Shown here: positions 34,139 to 47,720 of the stretch, in pieces
How positions within the stretch are numbered: position 1 is the stretch's first letter
Layout: every line of letters begins with the position of its first letter
Source: Hanleya hanleyi
Taxonomy: Eukaryota; Mollusca; Polyplacophora; Lepidopleurida; Hanleyidae
Length of the DNA: 64,000 nt
Reading direction: 5' to 3'
Assembly: GCA_036873755.1 (NCBI GenBank)
Contig: JAVTVY010037192.1
Location: forward strand, 1 to 64,000
Program-made: the position numbers and the translations under genes
Notes under the pieces: generated by a model
Told to the model about the DNA's origin: nothing
The model's input: the letters and a program-made list of their open reading frames with translations, nothing else
Databases searched by the model: none

Positions 34139-35334
34139 AAATCCATTGAACGTGGATATATGTGGATTCTTGGTATGTGCGTTAGACTAGGTTAACAAGA
34201 AGACTACTGTGGGGTCATATGGTTCTGTCAGTATGTCTCACTTCCCTTATATGCGTTGTAATTTCGTTTTTCTTTGCCACGGAGTATGGAATAGTGACGC
34301 TCCTTATTTGTGTTTTTAGAAACACAAAAATGGTTTTGATCTTCAATATTTAAGATTACATTTGCAGGCTCTTCAATATCTCCAGATGCAAACAATTGGG
34401 ACAGTCTGTCTTTTATCGTATCCTTAACTAATTCAATATATCCTGGGCCCTCGAGCAGCGTTGTGTTTAATTTTCATTACCTTGGTCCGCGTGCGCAGCA
34501 GAACAGTGTTTTAATTTTATGAAAGAGTGGTAGGACCGATATGAAAGAGTGGTAGGACCGATAAAATATTCCGATATAAGATTTTTCTCCTAGAATATTT
34601 AGACGTTATGAAATATCGGACGTTATGAAATAGTCAAGGCGACTCTGTTTTATGTCCGTGCTTGTATTTTGCATCCTCGCTAAAACCAGGGTTATCTCTC
34701 CTAGATATAGCCCCCGGTACGCTTGGGCAATGTATCGCGATCAACGACAACACAGCTGTAGATGTCAGCCAATCAGCAAAAGCAACATCCTGCACATATT
34801 GGCCAATCAGATCACTTAATTACCGGGACCATGGCGACCATGACAACAGATTCGAAAACACCAAGCTTGTGCGATACCCAGTGGCAAATGAACATGCACC
34901 TTTTCAACAACAATGTACATTAATAAATATAAAGGAAACATAGTTTTAAAAAAATCTATTCCATCAAACATCTAACAAGTCAGGCAAATGTAGGAAACAA
35001 TGAAACTTTAAAGGCTGTCCGCGATGTCGGTGTATCCGACCTCACCTTCCCACTGATCGACTTGAATTGGGTTGAAACGCACGGACTTCCATAAAATTTC
35101 ACTGGTCTATCCATTAATATTTATTGTTATGCGTGATTGGATTAAATATTTTACATTCGGTATCAGCGAGTAGTTTAGCAGCGAAAGTAAAACCCAAACG
35201 TATTTTACCATCAGCGCAGTTTTTCTAGGTCACGTAACTGGAATGTGGGCGGAAAGCGGTCTGTTATGCAAGTTGGTCAAGGGTTCGCCTTTGGCTCACA
35301 GATAGAAACCTTGACGTGGTGAAGATGGTATTTT
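34139..35334. other. No recognised gene
   Basis: Contains a 22-bp direct repeat of ATGAAAGAGTGGTAGGACCG (starts about 34,519 and 34,541). The 93-codon plus frame at 34,662-34,943 has no motif. Confidence 0.45.
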
Positions 35335-35515
35335 GTCGCTTCTCCCTTGCAGGAAACTAGCCTATGTTTATGTATACTGTGATTTGTTTTGTTTTTTATT
35401 CGGTGCTAATGCTTTTATTTGAATTCAGTCCTTGGATTATGGATGTGGCAGTTTTTTAATTGACGACGGCTAAATATTGAATGACGGATGAGACGCTTGT
35501 ACTGTATGTCTGAGG
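35335..35515 (+). repeat. Retroelement tail, copy 4, inverted and diverged
   Basis: Plus-strand CTTGCAGGAAACTAGCCTAT, GGATTATGGATG, TTGACGACGGCT and GACGCTTGTA follow the minus-strand order of copies 1 and 2, so this copy points the other way. The small frame is interrupted. Confidence 0.7.
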
Positions 35516-36879
35516 AAGCGATGCAAGACCTCGTGTGGTTGGTACTTACATACATTCCTAAATGCCCCCTTCCGCAGATAAAACTGTCAAAATTCAGTGA
35601 AAAAGTCTTAGTGACGAAATTCCTTCATCAACATTAATTCAATAATAGGACAAATTCAACCGGTTACGTCTGTCCCAGGACAAAATTCCTAACACTAGGA
35701 CAATATTTCCCAGGAGATTGGGACCCTCTCCACTGGGGATGAGAGTAACTATAGGTACATTTTTCACCGGGAACAGTCTAACCCTGCATATCGGCCTTAG
35801 TATTTGGAAGTGCTGCTAATAGAACGGAAGCTTTGATCTTTGTTTCTATCTCAGTGTTCAATCACCGACAGCGCAGTCACAAATCAGATGAAATCGCTAG
35901 AGCTCTTTGATGCAATTCCACGTGGATGAGTAATTTGTGTTACTCCGCCTTCAATGGATTAGTCGTAAGCCCGCTTCTAGTTGCTAATGACGTCCGGTAT
36001 ATCATAAACATGATCAAACATGGCTGAACCGAGTGAACTTCAAAGGATATATGGATATATATCATTTAAAACAATCGACTCAACTCCATAAGTACAGTTT
36101 AGCAGGATCTTGCTATGAAAACAGCTAACTAAATGCCGCGCCTAATTGTTTTGATTTGGACTTCTACATTGCCTGCTGTTGTAATCAGGCTAATCTCTAG
36201 TTTAAGATGCATGCACGTCCTCGCTCTCCTCCATGCTCTCAAAATGTCTGGCATTTGATCACTAATGAAGAAAGGATGCACGCAAAATTAATTGGCGGAA
36301 GAGAATCCCTCGGCTATCGGAGCAGATCTAGTAGCTTCACATGTCCAACATAATCGTAGAATGTCGAGAAATATAGTCAGCAAAAAAAAACGTTATTCGC
36401 AAAACGAAAAGAATCATATGTGATGTACAGTATGAAAAGCGAGAATATTTGTCTCCAACTATGAAGACGTGATTGGCACAAACAAGTATAAGGTGGTAAA
36501 ATCATCTCGTAGAAAATGTCCAGATGATTAAACATTGATGTTGCTCCTTCGAGAGTTTGTTGAGATCAGAAATTCGTATTACATCGAAATATCCTCCAGG
36601 AATTGAAATTCTCTAAATGTACATTTCTTAGAGTCCTGACAAATATTCACAAAAATTTGAAAAATAAACTGCCAATAAAGCATCCTCCCACGTTGCAACA
36701 GTATCTACAATGTATCCTTAATTGTTTGATATAGGAGTGTTACACAATATACAATCAGTTAATAGATATTAATTAAACGCAACATTAAAAGGGTGGCGTA
36801 CTGACAAGAAGTAATATGACCCCACAGACAAATATACCGTCTAAATATTTCTAAAAATATCACAAGAACCAAAAGTGAT
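35516..36879. other. No recognised gene
   Basis: AT-rich, short frames only. Confidence 0.4.
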
Positions 36880-37025
36880 CTCTGTGATGATTTGTATCCC
36901 AGCCACGTTCATATTGTAGCTGTTCATGTGGAAATCTTGACTGGCATGACCACACGGATCCTAGCACTGGCTTGAGCGGTATTAGATACAAATATTTCAG
37001 AGCGATGATGTGATAGCGCCTATCA
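36880..37025 (-). repeat. Possible degenerate copy of the retroelement tail
   Basis: GATCCTAGCAC-x-GGCTTGAGCGGTATTAGATACAA resembles CCCCTAGCC...GTTAAGCGGAATTAGACACAA of copy 1 (about 2,620). Only this short stretch matches, so the assignment is weak. Confidence 0.35.
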
Positions 37026-39539
37026 ACTCCTCTGTTGCAAACTGATGAACTCGGGGGGCCCCAGATGGAAATACGGCGCAAACGAGGGTGTATTTATAGA
37101 ATTGCAAGTTCGTATTCAGAACTTTTCGTGTGAGACCAGACGCCGACCATGCGCGTCATTCTCCACCATGTTACAAGTTAGTCTCGACCCTTCCTATTTA
37201 CGGGACGAAACGATGGAGAATCACTATTTCCCTGGATGACAGTATCATAGATATTTCTCAAAATATATTTCTCCAGCGTCCGACGTTGTTGTACAAAAAA
37301 TGCAAATAAAGTTATTTGAACGTTCAATCTCATGTCAGGGCAATGTATAAAGAACTGGAGTTTCTCAATTGCAGCAACTGTAGAGATTCAGATATGACGA
37401 TAAGCCTATCCTGAATGTCTTGTAGGTATTATTGAAAATAATATGTACAGGAAGTTTATAAGTTTATACAGGAAAACCGGCTTTGTATGTGGCGGTATCA
37501 TAAATTACTACATAATTACCTTAAATAATATAATTTGGGTAATGTTAAAGAGAAAAAGTCAAACTAGTTTTTAAAAAAGGAAGAAGACACAGCCTTTGAA
37601 TTACACCTTCATGGTCGCCATTTTTAATTTACCCATGGTACTGTGCTTAGTGGACATGTAAATTAGCTCAACACAATCCCAATATGGTATGCTATGAAGT
37701 TGTGAAGTTTCGGGTCTTAATTATGTTTCGCTCTGCAAATATGGTATGGTCGAGGTAGGGCTGGAGGCGGGGCGAGCTATGGAGTCAACCTTGATGAGCC
37801 CGAGAGACGGAGCAGAATGAATTTTTATATTAAAAGGCAGCTTGTATAAGTTTCCTTTGAACATTTTGGCATTATACTTGCCACCGGGTGGTGTGAAGCG
37901 GACTTAGTGGCAACTATAAAACGAATAGTTTCCCTGTATCTTTGAATAGTTTCCCAACATCTTTGAAATTTTATCAGTCTACGAACTATTTTTTCTTGAT
38001 TGCTGCTCTTGACGCCTGTCCGGAGAACCCAAACAAGACACTATGGCAAGTAACATGCAGCAAATTCAGCATTCATAATATTTGTACTAATTCTTAGTTC
38101 GCTCCACTTCATGAAAGCAGTGTTATTGTGCCGTCAACGTCATCTTCATCTCAAAAAATTAGTACCTACATCAAAACTTAGGTTTTCTTTTTTCTTAAAA
38201 CAAAACCATTGCTGCTATTTGAATTTTATTTCTTGTTTCAGATACATCTATTTGCTATGACACAAAATCACAGATAGCATTTCGCTTTGCGGATTGTTCC
38301 ATAACAATCAAGAGTCTCTGGTTTTGTCGGTCCGACCGCACCACGAGTCAGTATTACGGGATTGTCAACAGTAGTCGAAGTAAACCGGCCTGTAAGACAA
38401 GTCACAGCAAACAAAACAGACCCATCTCAACAGAGGTTCACTGAGTTATAGTGCATAAGCGTTATCACACATTCGTGAGTGGAAACACATAATTATAACC
38501 AGAACTTGAATAACTTGAAATAGAAGCTGTAATTGATGATTCTATAACACGTATGACGCTGTTTGCGCATTACCCAGTATCAGTGATGATTTCAAATCCA
38601 GAACTCTAAAACAATAAAACCCCTAGATGACTTTGGCGTAACCATGAAGTGGGGGGTAATTTTGCGCCTATTTGACTAACCCCGCCAACCGAGGATCACG
38701 TAAAAATAAAAAAAAAGAGTAGCAGAGCAGTTTCTTAAATTTCTTATTATTATGCGGTTTACTCAAGCAGTAAACCAGTATGGTTCATTCAAGAAATATA
38801 TGATATGGATGAGGAGAGTTAGGCCAAATAATCTTAGCAACCAAAAACAAGTATAGTGCACCGTCGAATGATAGTTTCGTCACCATAGTACTGTATAATT
38901 ATAAACACAGATATCTTAATTTATGTATAGATAAGTGACATCTGAGATTGCTTACAGGACTGATAAGCTTCTTCCATCTGTCAATGGGAAAATTAATCGG
39001 AGAAACTGGGGTAAGTTTCACGGTGAATTGCCAGTGTAACCTAAACATATCAGAAGCAATTGCTACCTTTTATCTGAAAGGAAAAATATGGAAATCTGAT
39101 GTTTGGACCTTTCTGATCAGGCATAAGTACATTGCAAGTCTAATTCATCTATTTCATTAAATATAATATATCTAAATCAAGTTATTAAGTGTTCAAATGA
39201 GCCGTAGCCTGTCAAAATCGAAGTTTTCTCATACCATTTAGTTTCTATACAACGTTATCTTATCAATAAATTGAACATTATCAAATCCAAAAATAACATC
39301 TGATGCTGATGTAAACTGTCTGCTAGATCAGAGAACGAGCTTGCTGGAAAAGACAGTCACACGAACCTCTATATATATATATGTCAGTATGTCGGCATCT
39401 TTTTCCATCACCTTTATATGTTGGATTAAATTCCGCTTACTTAGCATCATTAGCAGCTTTCTTGGACAAACGTCATGATGCTACTTAAGCTTTCCTATGG
39501 TAAAATTTACCTTTCCTCATAGATCGTTTCCATACATTA
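37026..39539. other. No recognised gene in about 2.5 kb
   Basis: AT-rich. The 64- and 70-codon plus frames (37,045 and 38,948) lack motifs. A TATATATATATA run is at 39,373. Confidence 0.4.
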
Positions 39540-39895
39540 CACTCTCAGAAATATTCAGGGAATTACACTGAATAGATCAGGTTGCACATCCACAATTCAG
39601 TTTCAGGGATTTCATCTGAAATCCAAGGATAATATCCTGAAATTCAGGTATATCAACCATGAATGAGAGGTAAATTACCTGAATTTTAGGGAATTTCGCG
39701 TACCTGAATAGGGTCGGGAACCTACTAATCAGGGTGATAAATTTGCCTGAATTTCAGGGAAAATACTCTCATTCAGGGATCTTTTTCCTGAAATTCAGGT
39801 AATCAGCCCCAAATTTCAGCCAAAATCCCTGAAATTGAGTTGTGGATATACAGCCTGATCAGTTCAGGACTTTTACCTGAACATTTCTGAGAGTA
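39540..39895. mobile_element. 356-bp MITE with TA target duplication
   Basis: Left end CACTCTCAGAAATATTCAGG; the reverse complement of the right end is TACTCTCAGAAATGTTCAGG. TA flanks both sides (39,538-39,539 and 39,896-39,897). The arms pair over roughly 100 bp, including GATCAGG and ATCCACAA blocks. The interior is filled with CCTGAATTTCAGG-type palindromic words. Non-coding, Tc1/mariner-like by its target duplication. Confidence 0.75.
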
Positions 39896-40404
39896 TACTA
39901 CGAGCTTTCCTGATCGAGCATGATCGAATATGGGTAATCCGATATCAACGTTAAGCCACATTTGATCTCGTCCGCTTCCATTATATGTCTTGTTTCGCTA
40001 ATGAAGTCTTCCTGAATCCCAATGTCAATGTCCTGCGTAGGTTGCAATACATCACCGCAACGCTATACTTCTTTTGGAATATTTTACCGCCTTTGCTGAA
40101 ATCAAGTATTTCAGGATGCTCAAGCAGATTTGCAAACCTTCCATATAACCAGACAATAAGGCAATATCGTTCGCATATATTGAACAATTCAATGACAGGG
40201 TGCTGTGGGAGTTGGACTAAGATCCTCTGCTACAAATACATCAAATTGCTTAGACGAATCTTATATTTTGTTTTGTCGAAGTTTTGCTTTACAATTTAAC
40301 AATGTATTTTCCTACGAAGTAGGCTACCATCTGCAAATTGTCCGGTAGTCAGTCAGTGAGTGAGTGAGCCCATCCAAATCCTTTCGTCGGCAAAATAAGG
40401 AGAA

Positions 40405-40640
40405 CTGTTTACATTTATAAGAATTTCCGCGTCAATAATCGAAATACGCCATTCGTATGACTCCATGAAAATGTCAATCATGATATTGGAATGATCCCTA
40501 GGCCCCAGTAAATGGGAAGTAGACACAACTTATGAAACACAGCGCCAGAGATCTTCCACGCTACGATCGTATGCTCAGTGGTTATTACATGCAAACGACT
40601 CCTTGATGCAACAAACCGTCTAAATACAAACGCCTTGGGA
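40405..40640 (-). repeat. Retroelement tail and RT end, copy 5, degenerate
   Basis: AGAATTTCCGCGTCAATAAT, CCCTAGGCCCC, AAGTAGACACAACTTATGAA and CAGCGCCAGAGATC match, in order, the tail and the last RT codons of copies 1 and 3. Confidence 0.6.
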
Positions 40641-41059
40641 GAACATTATTCACACACTGTATAACACATCTCCTAAACTTAATACACGGGGAATCGGGGA
40701 TGAGTCTGTGACAGGAACATTATAGCAAACCAAACACTTTCTATGAGTAAAAACTTTTTAACTTTATTGACTGGTGAAGATCCTCTGCAGCTCCAAATAT
40801 CGATTTCGAACCTGTTTTCAACTCAATTATTGAAGATTGCATCGATTAATGATACTAGCTTAGAACCCGTACGTTGGACGGTGATTTACCTTGTTTGACC
40901 CTCTCCTATCCTGTGCGATCGGTCTCGGATGTTAACTGAACATGGATTAGGGGGGATCCTCCATGCCCCCAGTTCCCAAATGTAAATTTCCCTCTACACC
41001 ACCCAACCTGATGTTATCAACACAGGACGAGGTTAGCGATAAAAGGGAGAGAATTTGTG
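40641..41059. other. No recognised gene; left flank of satellite
   Basis: Contains CTCCATGCCCCCAGTTCCC at about 40,960; a similar word (TCTATGCCCCCAGTTCCC) lies just right of the second satellite array at 59,870. Confidence 0.4.
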
Positions 41060-44000
41060 TCAGAGAGCGTTAGTCTGACAGAATTTACCTTCAAAAAGAC
41101 GAGATAAAGGGGAGGGAAATCTATTTCCATACATTCACTGAAGGGAGGCGAGAAAGATTTACCTCGCAACACCACGACAGTATCCAATCTACATTTATAA
41201 ACATGCGATAAAGGGGAGAAAACTCATTGCAAGACAGTGCGAGAGTCCGACAGATAATTATACGAGACGGGATAAAGGGGAGAGAAATCTATCTCAAAAT
41301 ATTCGCCGAGACGGGGATAGAGGGATGAGAAATCTACCACGATCTGTTCGGTGAAGAGATGGATAGAGGAGAGAAAATCTTACCTCACGACAGCACGACA
41401 GTGCGACAGTCTACATTATACATTACTAAAGATGTAATAAAGGGGAGAGAAATCTACCGCAAACTATTCAGCGAGACGGGGATAAAGGGGAGAGAAATCT
41501 ATTTCCATACATTCGGCATGACAGTCTTCAGGCTCACTTACTAAAGATGGAATAAAGGCAGGGAGAGAAATCTACATCAATATTCCCTGCGAGACCGCGA
41601 GAAGGGGAGAGAAATCTACCTCAACATATTCAGCGAATGTATAGATGAGAGAAAACCTTACCTCACGACAGGACGACAGTGCGACAGTCTCCAAGCTACC
41701 TTACTAAAGACGGAATTAAGGGGGAGAGAAATCTGAATCAATATATTCTGTGAGAGGCGATAAAGGGGGGAGAATTCTACCAAGATCTACTCGGTGAAGG
41801 GATGGATAGTGGAGAGAAAAACTTACCTCACGACAGGACGACAGTGCGACAGTCTCCAAGCTCACCTCCTGAAGACGGATTAAAGGGGAGAGAAATCTAC
41901 CTCCATATTTCCTGCGAGACCACAAAAAGGGGAGAGAAATCTACCTCAACATATTCGGGAAATGTATAGAGGAGAGAAAAACTTACCTCGCGACAGGACG
42001 ACAGTGCGACAGTCTCCAAGCTACCTTACTAAAGACGGAATTAAGGGGGAGAGAAATCTGAATCAATATATTCTGTGAGAGGCGATAAAGGGGAGAGAAA
42101 TCTACCTCAAAATATTCGGGGAATGTATAGAGGAGAGAAAACCTCACCTCACGACAGGACGACAGTGCGACAGTCCCCAAGTTACCTTTAATAAAGACGG
42201 AATTAAGGGGGAGAGAAATCTGAATCAATATATTGTGTGAGAGGCGATAAAGGGGGGAGAATTCTACCGAGATCTACTCGGTGAAGGGATGGATAGTGGA
42301 GAGAAAAACTTACCTCACGACAGGACGACAGTGCGACAGGCTCCAATTAAGCTCACCTACTGAAGACGGAATGAAGTCAGGGAGAGAAATCTACATCAAT
42401 ATTTCCTGCGAGACCGCAAAAAGGGGAGAGAAATCTACCTCAACATATTCGGTGAATGTATAAGAGAGAAAACCTTACCTCACGACAGGACGACAGTGCG
42501 ACAGTCTCCAAACTACCTTACTAAACACTGAATTAAGGGGGAGAGAAATCTGAATCAATATATTCTGTGAGAGGCGATAAAGGGGAGAGAATTCTACCTC
42601 AATATCTTCTGTGAAGGGATGGATAGAGGAGAGAAAGACTTACCTCACGACCATGACGACAGTGCGACAGTTTCCAAGCCCCTGTACTAAAGACAGATCA
42701 AAGGGGAGAGAAATCTACCTCAATATTTCCTGCGAGACGGCAAAAAAGAGAAGAGAAATCTACCTCAAGAGATTCGGCGAATGTATAGAGGAGAGAAAAC
42801 CTTACCTCCCGACAGGAATACAGTGCGACAGTCCCCAGGCTACCTTTAATAAAGACGGAATTAAGGGGGAGAGAAATCTGAATCAATATATTCTGTGAGA
42901 GGCGATAAAGGGGGGAGAATTATACCAAGATCTACTCGGTGAAGGGATGGATAGTGGAGAGAAAAACTTACCTCACGACAGGACGACAGTGCGACAGTCT
43001 CCAAGCTCACCTACTGAAGACGGAATAAAGGCAAGGAGAGAAATCTACATCAATATTTGCTGCAAGACCGCAAAAAGGGGAGATAAATCTACCTCAACAT
43101 ATTCGGCGAATGTATAGAGGAGAGAAAACCTTACCTCACGACAGCACGACAGTGCGACAGTATACATTATACCTTACTAAAGATGGAATAAAGGGGAGAC
43201 AAATCTATCTCAAAATATTCTACGAGACGGGGATAAAGTGGAGAGAAATCTACCACGATCTGTTCGGTGAAGAGATGGATCGAGGATAGAAAGTCTTAAC
43301 CGACAACTCTTTACCTTCAAAACGACGAGATAAAGGAGAGGGAAATCTATTTCAATACATTCAATGAAGGGAGGAGAGAAAGATTTACCTCGAGACACTA
43401 CGACAGTGCGACAGTATCCAATCTACATGCGATAAAGGGGAGAAAACTCATTGCAAGACAGTTCGAGAGTTCGACAGATCATTCTACGAGACGAGGATAA
43501 AAATGAGAGAAATCTATCTCAAAATATTCGCCGAGACGGGGATAAAGGGGAGAGAAATCTACCACGATCTGTTCGGTGAAGAGATGGATAGAGGAGAGAA
43601 AATCGTACCTGACGACAGCACGAGAGTGCGACAGTCTACATTATACCTTACTAAAGATGTAATAAAGGGGAGAGAAATCTACCTCGAACTATTCAGCGAG
43701 ACGGGGATAAAGGGGAGAGAAATCTACCACGATCTGTTCAGTGAAGTGATGGATAGAGGAGAGAAAGTCTTAACTGACGACAGTCTCCAATTTACCTTCA
43801 AAAAGACGAGATAAATGGGAGGGAATCGACACTATATCCAATCTACATTTATCAACATGCGATAAAGGGGAGAAAACTCATTGCAAGACAGTGCGAGAGT
43901 CCGACAGATCATTCTACGAGACGGGGATAAAGGGGAGAGAAATCTACTATGAACGGTTCGGTGAAGAGATGATTAGAGAGAAAACCTTACCTCACGACAG

Positions 44001-46060
44001 CACGACAGTGCGACAGTATACATTATGCCTTACTAAAGATGGAATAAAGGGGAGAGAAATCTACCTCAAACTATTCGGCGAGACGGGGATAAAGGGGAGA
44101 GAAATCTACCACGATCTGTTCCGTGAAGAGATGGATAGAGAGAAAATCTTACCTCACGACAGTGCGAGAGTCTACATTATACCTTACTAAAGATGTGATA
44201 AAGGGGAGACAAATCTACCTCAAACTATTCGGCAAGACAGGGATAAAGGGGAGAGAAATCTACCACGATCTGTTCGGTGAAGCGATGGATAGAGGAGAGA
44301 AAGTCTTAACTCAAGACAGCACGACAGTGTCCAATTTACCTTCAAAAAGACGAGATAAAGGGGAGGGAAATCTATTTCAATACATTCAGTGAAGGGAGGA
44401 GAGAAAGATTTACCTCGAGACACTACGACAGTGCGACAGTATCCAATCTACATGCGATAAAGAGGAGAAAACTCATTGCAAGACAGTTCGAGAGTTCGAC
44501 AGATCATTCTACGAGACGAGGATAAAGATGAGAGAAATCTATCTCAAAATATTCGCCGAGACGGGGATAAAGGGGAGAGAAATCTACCACGATCTGTTCG
44601 GTGAAGAGATGGATAGAGGAGAGAAAATCGTACCTGACGACAGCACGAGAGTGCGACAGTCTACATTATACCTTACTAAAGATGTAGTAAAGGGGAGAGA
44701 AATCTACCTCGAACTATTCAGCGAGACGGGGATAAAGGGGAGAGAAATCTACCACGATCTGTTCAGTGAAGCGATGGATAGAGGAGAGAAAGTCTTAACT
44801 GACGACAGTCTCCAATTTACCTTCAAAAAGACGAGATAAATGGGAGGGAATCGACACTATATCCAATCTACATTTATCAACATGCGATAAAGGGGAGAAA
44901 ACTCATTGCAAGACAGTGCGAGAGTCCGACAGATCATTCTACGAGACGGAGATAAAGGGGAGAGAAATCTACTATGAACGGTTCGTTGAAGAGATGATTA
45001 GAGAGAAAACCTTACCTCACGACAGCACGACAGTGCGACAGTATACATTATGCCTTACTAAAGATGGAATAAAGGGGAGAGAAATCTACCTCAAACTATT
45101 CGGCGAGACGGGGATAAAGGGGAGAGAAATCTACCACGATCTGTTCCGTGAAGAGATGGATAGAGAGAAAATCTTACCTCACGACAGTGCGAGAGTCTAC
45201 ATTATACCTTACTAAAGATGTGATAAAGGGGAGACAAATCTACCTCAAACTATTCGGCAAGACAGGGATAAAGGGGAGAGAAATCTACCACGATCTGTTC
45301 GGTGAAGCGATGGATAGAGGAGAGAAAGTCTTAACTCAAGACAGCACGACAGTGTCCAATTTACCTTCAAAAAGACGAGATAAAGGGGAGGGAAATCTAT
45401 TTCAATACATTCAGTGAAGGGAGGAGAGAAAGATTTACCTTGCGACACTACGACAGTGCAACAGTATTCAATCTACAGCTATCAACATGCAATAAAGGGG
45501 AGAAAACTCATTGCAAGACAGTGCGAGAGTCCGCAGATCATTCTACGAGACGGGGATAAAGGGGAGAGAAATATACCATGATCTTTTCGGTGAATAGATG
45601 AATAGAGAGAAAACCTTACCTCACGACAGCAGGACAGTGCGACAGTATACATTATACCTTACTAAAGATGGAATAAAGGGGAGAGAAATCTATCTCAAAA
45701 TATTCTACGAGACGGGGATAAAGGGGAGAGAAATCTACCATGATGTGTTCTGTGAAGAGATGAATGGATAGAAACCTTACCTCACGACAGTCTACATTAT
45801 ACCTTACTAAAGATGTAATAAAGGGGAGAGAAATCTAGCTCAAACTATTCGTCAAGATGGGGATAACATGCGATAAAGGAGAGAAAAATCATTGCAAGAC
45901 AGTGCGAGAGTCCGAAAGATTGAAGTCTTCCTAAAGAATGAAGGGGACAAAAATGTACCTCGATATCTTCTGTGAGACGGGATAAAGGGGAGAGAAATCT
46001 ACCATGATCTATACTGTGAACGGATAGCGTGGAGAAAATTGTACGAATTTCCCCCCAAAC
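41060..46060 (-). repeat. Satellite array 1, monomers of about 163-170 bp
   Basis: About 30 monomers. The plus strand shows GATAAAGGGGAGAGAAATCT, GGTGAAGRGATGGATAG, AAAACTTACCTCACGACAGG and ACGACAGTGCGACAGTCTCC over and over. The reverse complement is the same satellite as the array at 55.0-59.8 kb, so the two arrays have opposite orientation. The left part (41.5-43.1 kb) resembles array 2 most closely, and the right part (43.2-45.9 kb) is a diverged subfamily with a higher-order repeat. Frames of up to 103 codons (KGREIYL...) follow from the repeat and are not treated as genes. Confidence 0.9.
43371..45420. repeat. Higher-order repeat of 1,025 bp, two copies
   Basis: The block 43,371-44,395 is repeated at 44,396-45,420 with a constant 1,025-bp offset and only scattered substitutions, for example at 43,508 versus 44,533. 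About six monomers make up each block. High identity between blocks with diverged monomers inside a block indicates a recent block duplication. Confidence 0.85.
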
Positions 46061-46689
46061 TCCATATTAATTTCTGGTTCAGAACCTATTCAAGATTAAC
46101 TAAAATCAGAAAATGCTGGTAGAGTGATTGCATCCACTCTCTGACTCTATAGTATTTCTTGGTTAAATAAATTTTAAACAATGAACAAAGAAATGCAGAT
46201 ACATGTAGAGTCTTTGTAATTTATTCTCACAAAAAAACTACAGCCTTAGGCACTGAAACGGGACTATTTAAATGTAAAATAGGCTGTTGGAATAATTCCA
46301 CTAACTCTTTGATGTTCCATCTCATGGCGAAGAGCCATACTTGTAGTCTCACACATTCCTCTCAACAAGGATCTCTAATGCATTAGTGTAATTGTACACA
46401 TAAATATATTTTTTTTAAAAACGCTTGGACAGACATTTATTATGAAACCAACCTGATGAAATGATGAAATAATGTCTTCACTGCATGTTACCAATATTTG
46501 TAAAAAAATTCAGATAATTTTCAGATAATCGAAAGCATATCCTTCAGCAGTAAATAACAATACGAAGCTGCGCATCTGAAAACCCCTCGGCACTGGGTAC
46601 ATTCATAATGTATTCAATTTGAACCAAGATGTCAGGAACACCAAGCAGTCAAGTCACAAATATACAGATTATCAAAAATTTTGCAATTA
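46061..46689. other. No recognised gene
   Basis: AT-rich spacer between satellite array 1 and the next tandem array. Confidence 0.4.
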
Positions 46690-47720
46690 CATGTAGGAAT
46701 GACCCCCAAGGTTTCCGTCCAATCAGAGAAACTGGTTTTCATTACATAAGTTTCTTGATGCATCAACGATGTATACCAAATTTTACATCGAGCATTTAAA
46801 TAGTATCAGAGATAGAGATCATTAATGATTTCGCATAAATTAAAGATGGCCGCTCATCCTTCCTGCCACTCAGAGGAACTGATGTGGTTATTAATTGAAA
46901 GTCTCTTGATACATTGATGCTGTATACCAAGTTTCGTATAGAACACTGAAATGGTATCAGAGATATACATCTTTAAAGATTTTGCATAAATTAAAGATGG
47001 CCACCAAGATTTTTGCCCAATTAGAGAAACCATAACTGTCATTTGTCGTAAGTCTCTTGATGCATCGATGATGTATACCAAATTTTACATCGAGCACTTC
47101 AACGGTATCCGAGAAAGAGATCATTAATGATTTTGCATAAATTAAAGATGGCCGCCCATCCTTCTCTCCACTCGAGGAACTGATGTGGTTATTCATTGCA
47201 AGTTTCTTGATACATCGATGCTGTATATCCAGTTTGGTATAGAACACTTAAATGATATCAGAGATATATATCATTAAAGTTTTTGCATAAATTAAAGATG
47301 GCCGCCAAGGTTTTCAGTCAATCAGGTCCCGATTTAAAGTATCTGTATGCATCGATGATGTATACCAACTTTCATATAAAATAATTGAATGGTAACAGAG
47401 AAATGTTTCATTATCGATTTTGCATAAATTAAAGATGGCCTGCAGGATTTCCAGCTAATCAGAAAAGCCAGTTTGGAAATTCATTGAAAGTTGCTTGATG
47501 TATCGATGATGTATACCAACTTTCGTATTGAACAGTTGAATGGTTTCCGAGATATGGATCATTATCCATTTTGCATAAAATTAAAGATGGCCACCAAGGT
47601 TTCCACCCAATCAGGTCCCAATTCAATAGGCTTCTGGTCCTTGATTAGGTAAACAAGCATACCAAATTTGGCATTCTCCAGTGGAACCGTTTCCGTCTAT
47701 CTCGCTCACGTACTGACGTA
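46690..47720 (+). repeat. Tandem array, units of about 150 bp
   Basis: GCATAAATTAAAGATGGCC recurs at about 46,833, 46,984, 47,136, 47,286, 47,425 and, with one extra A, at 47,574 (intervals near 150, one of 139). Each is followed by a CCAAGGTTT/CCATCCTT block and a TTGATGCATCGATGATGTA block. The end at 47,690-47,720 is CGTTTCCGTCTATCTCGC and ACTGACGTACACTAGGGG. It resembles the core of a pearl-like element but lacks the microsatellite and the hairpin. Confidence 0.75.

Noticed and set aside
43503..45417. Series of 89-103-codon frames with repeated KGREIYLKLF peptides
   Set aside because: They follow the satellite period, occur in identical pairs 1,025 bp apart, stop at varied points in each monomer, and have counterparts on the other strand. 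No sign of a start or splice structure specific to a gene.
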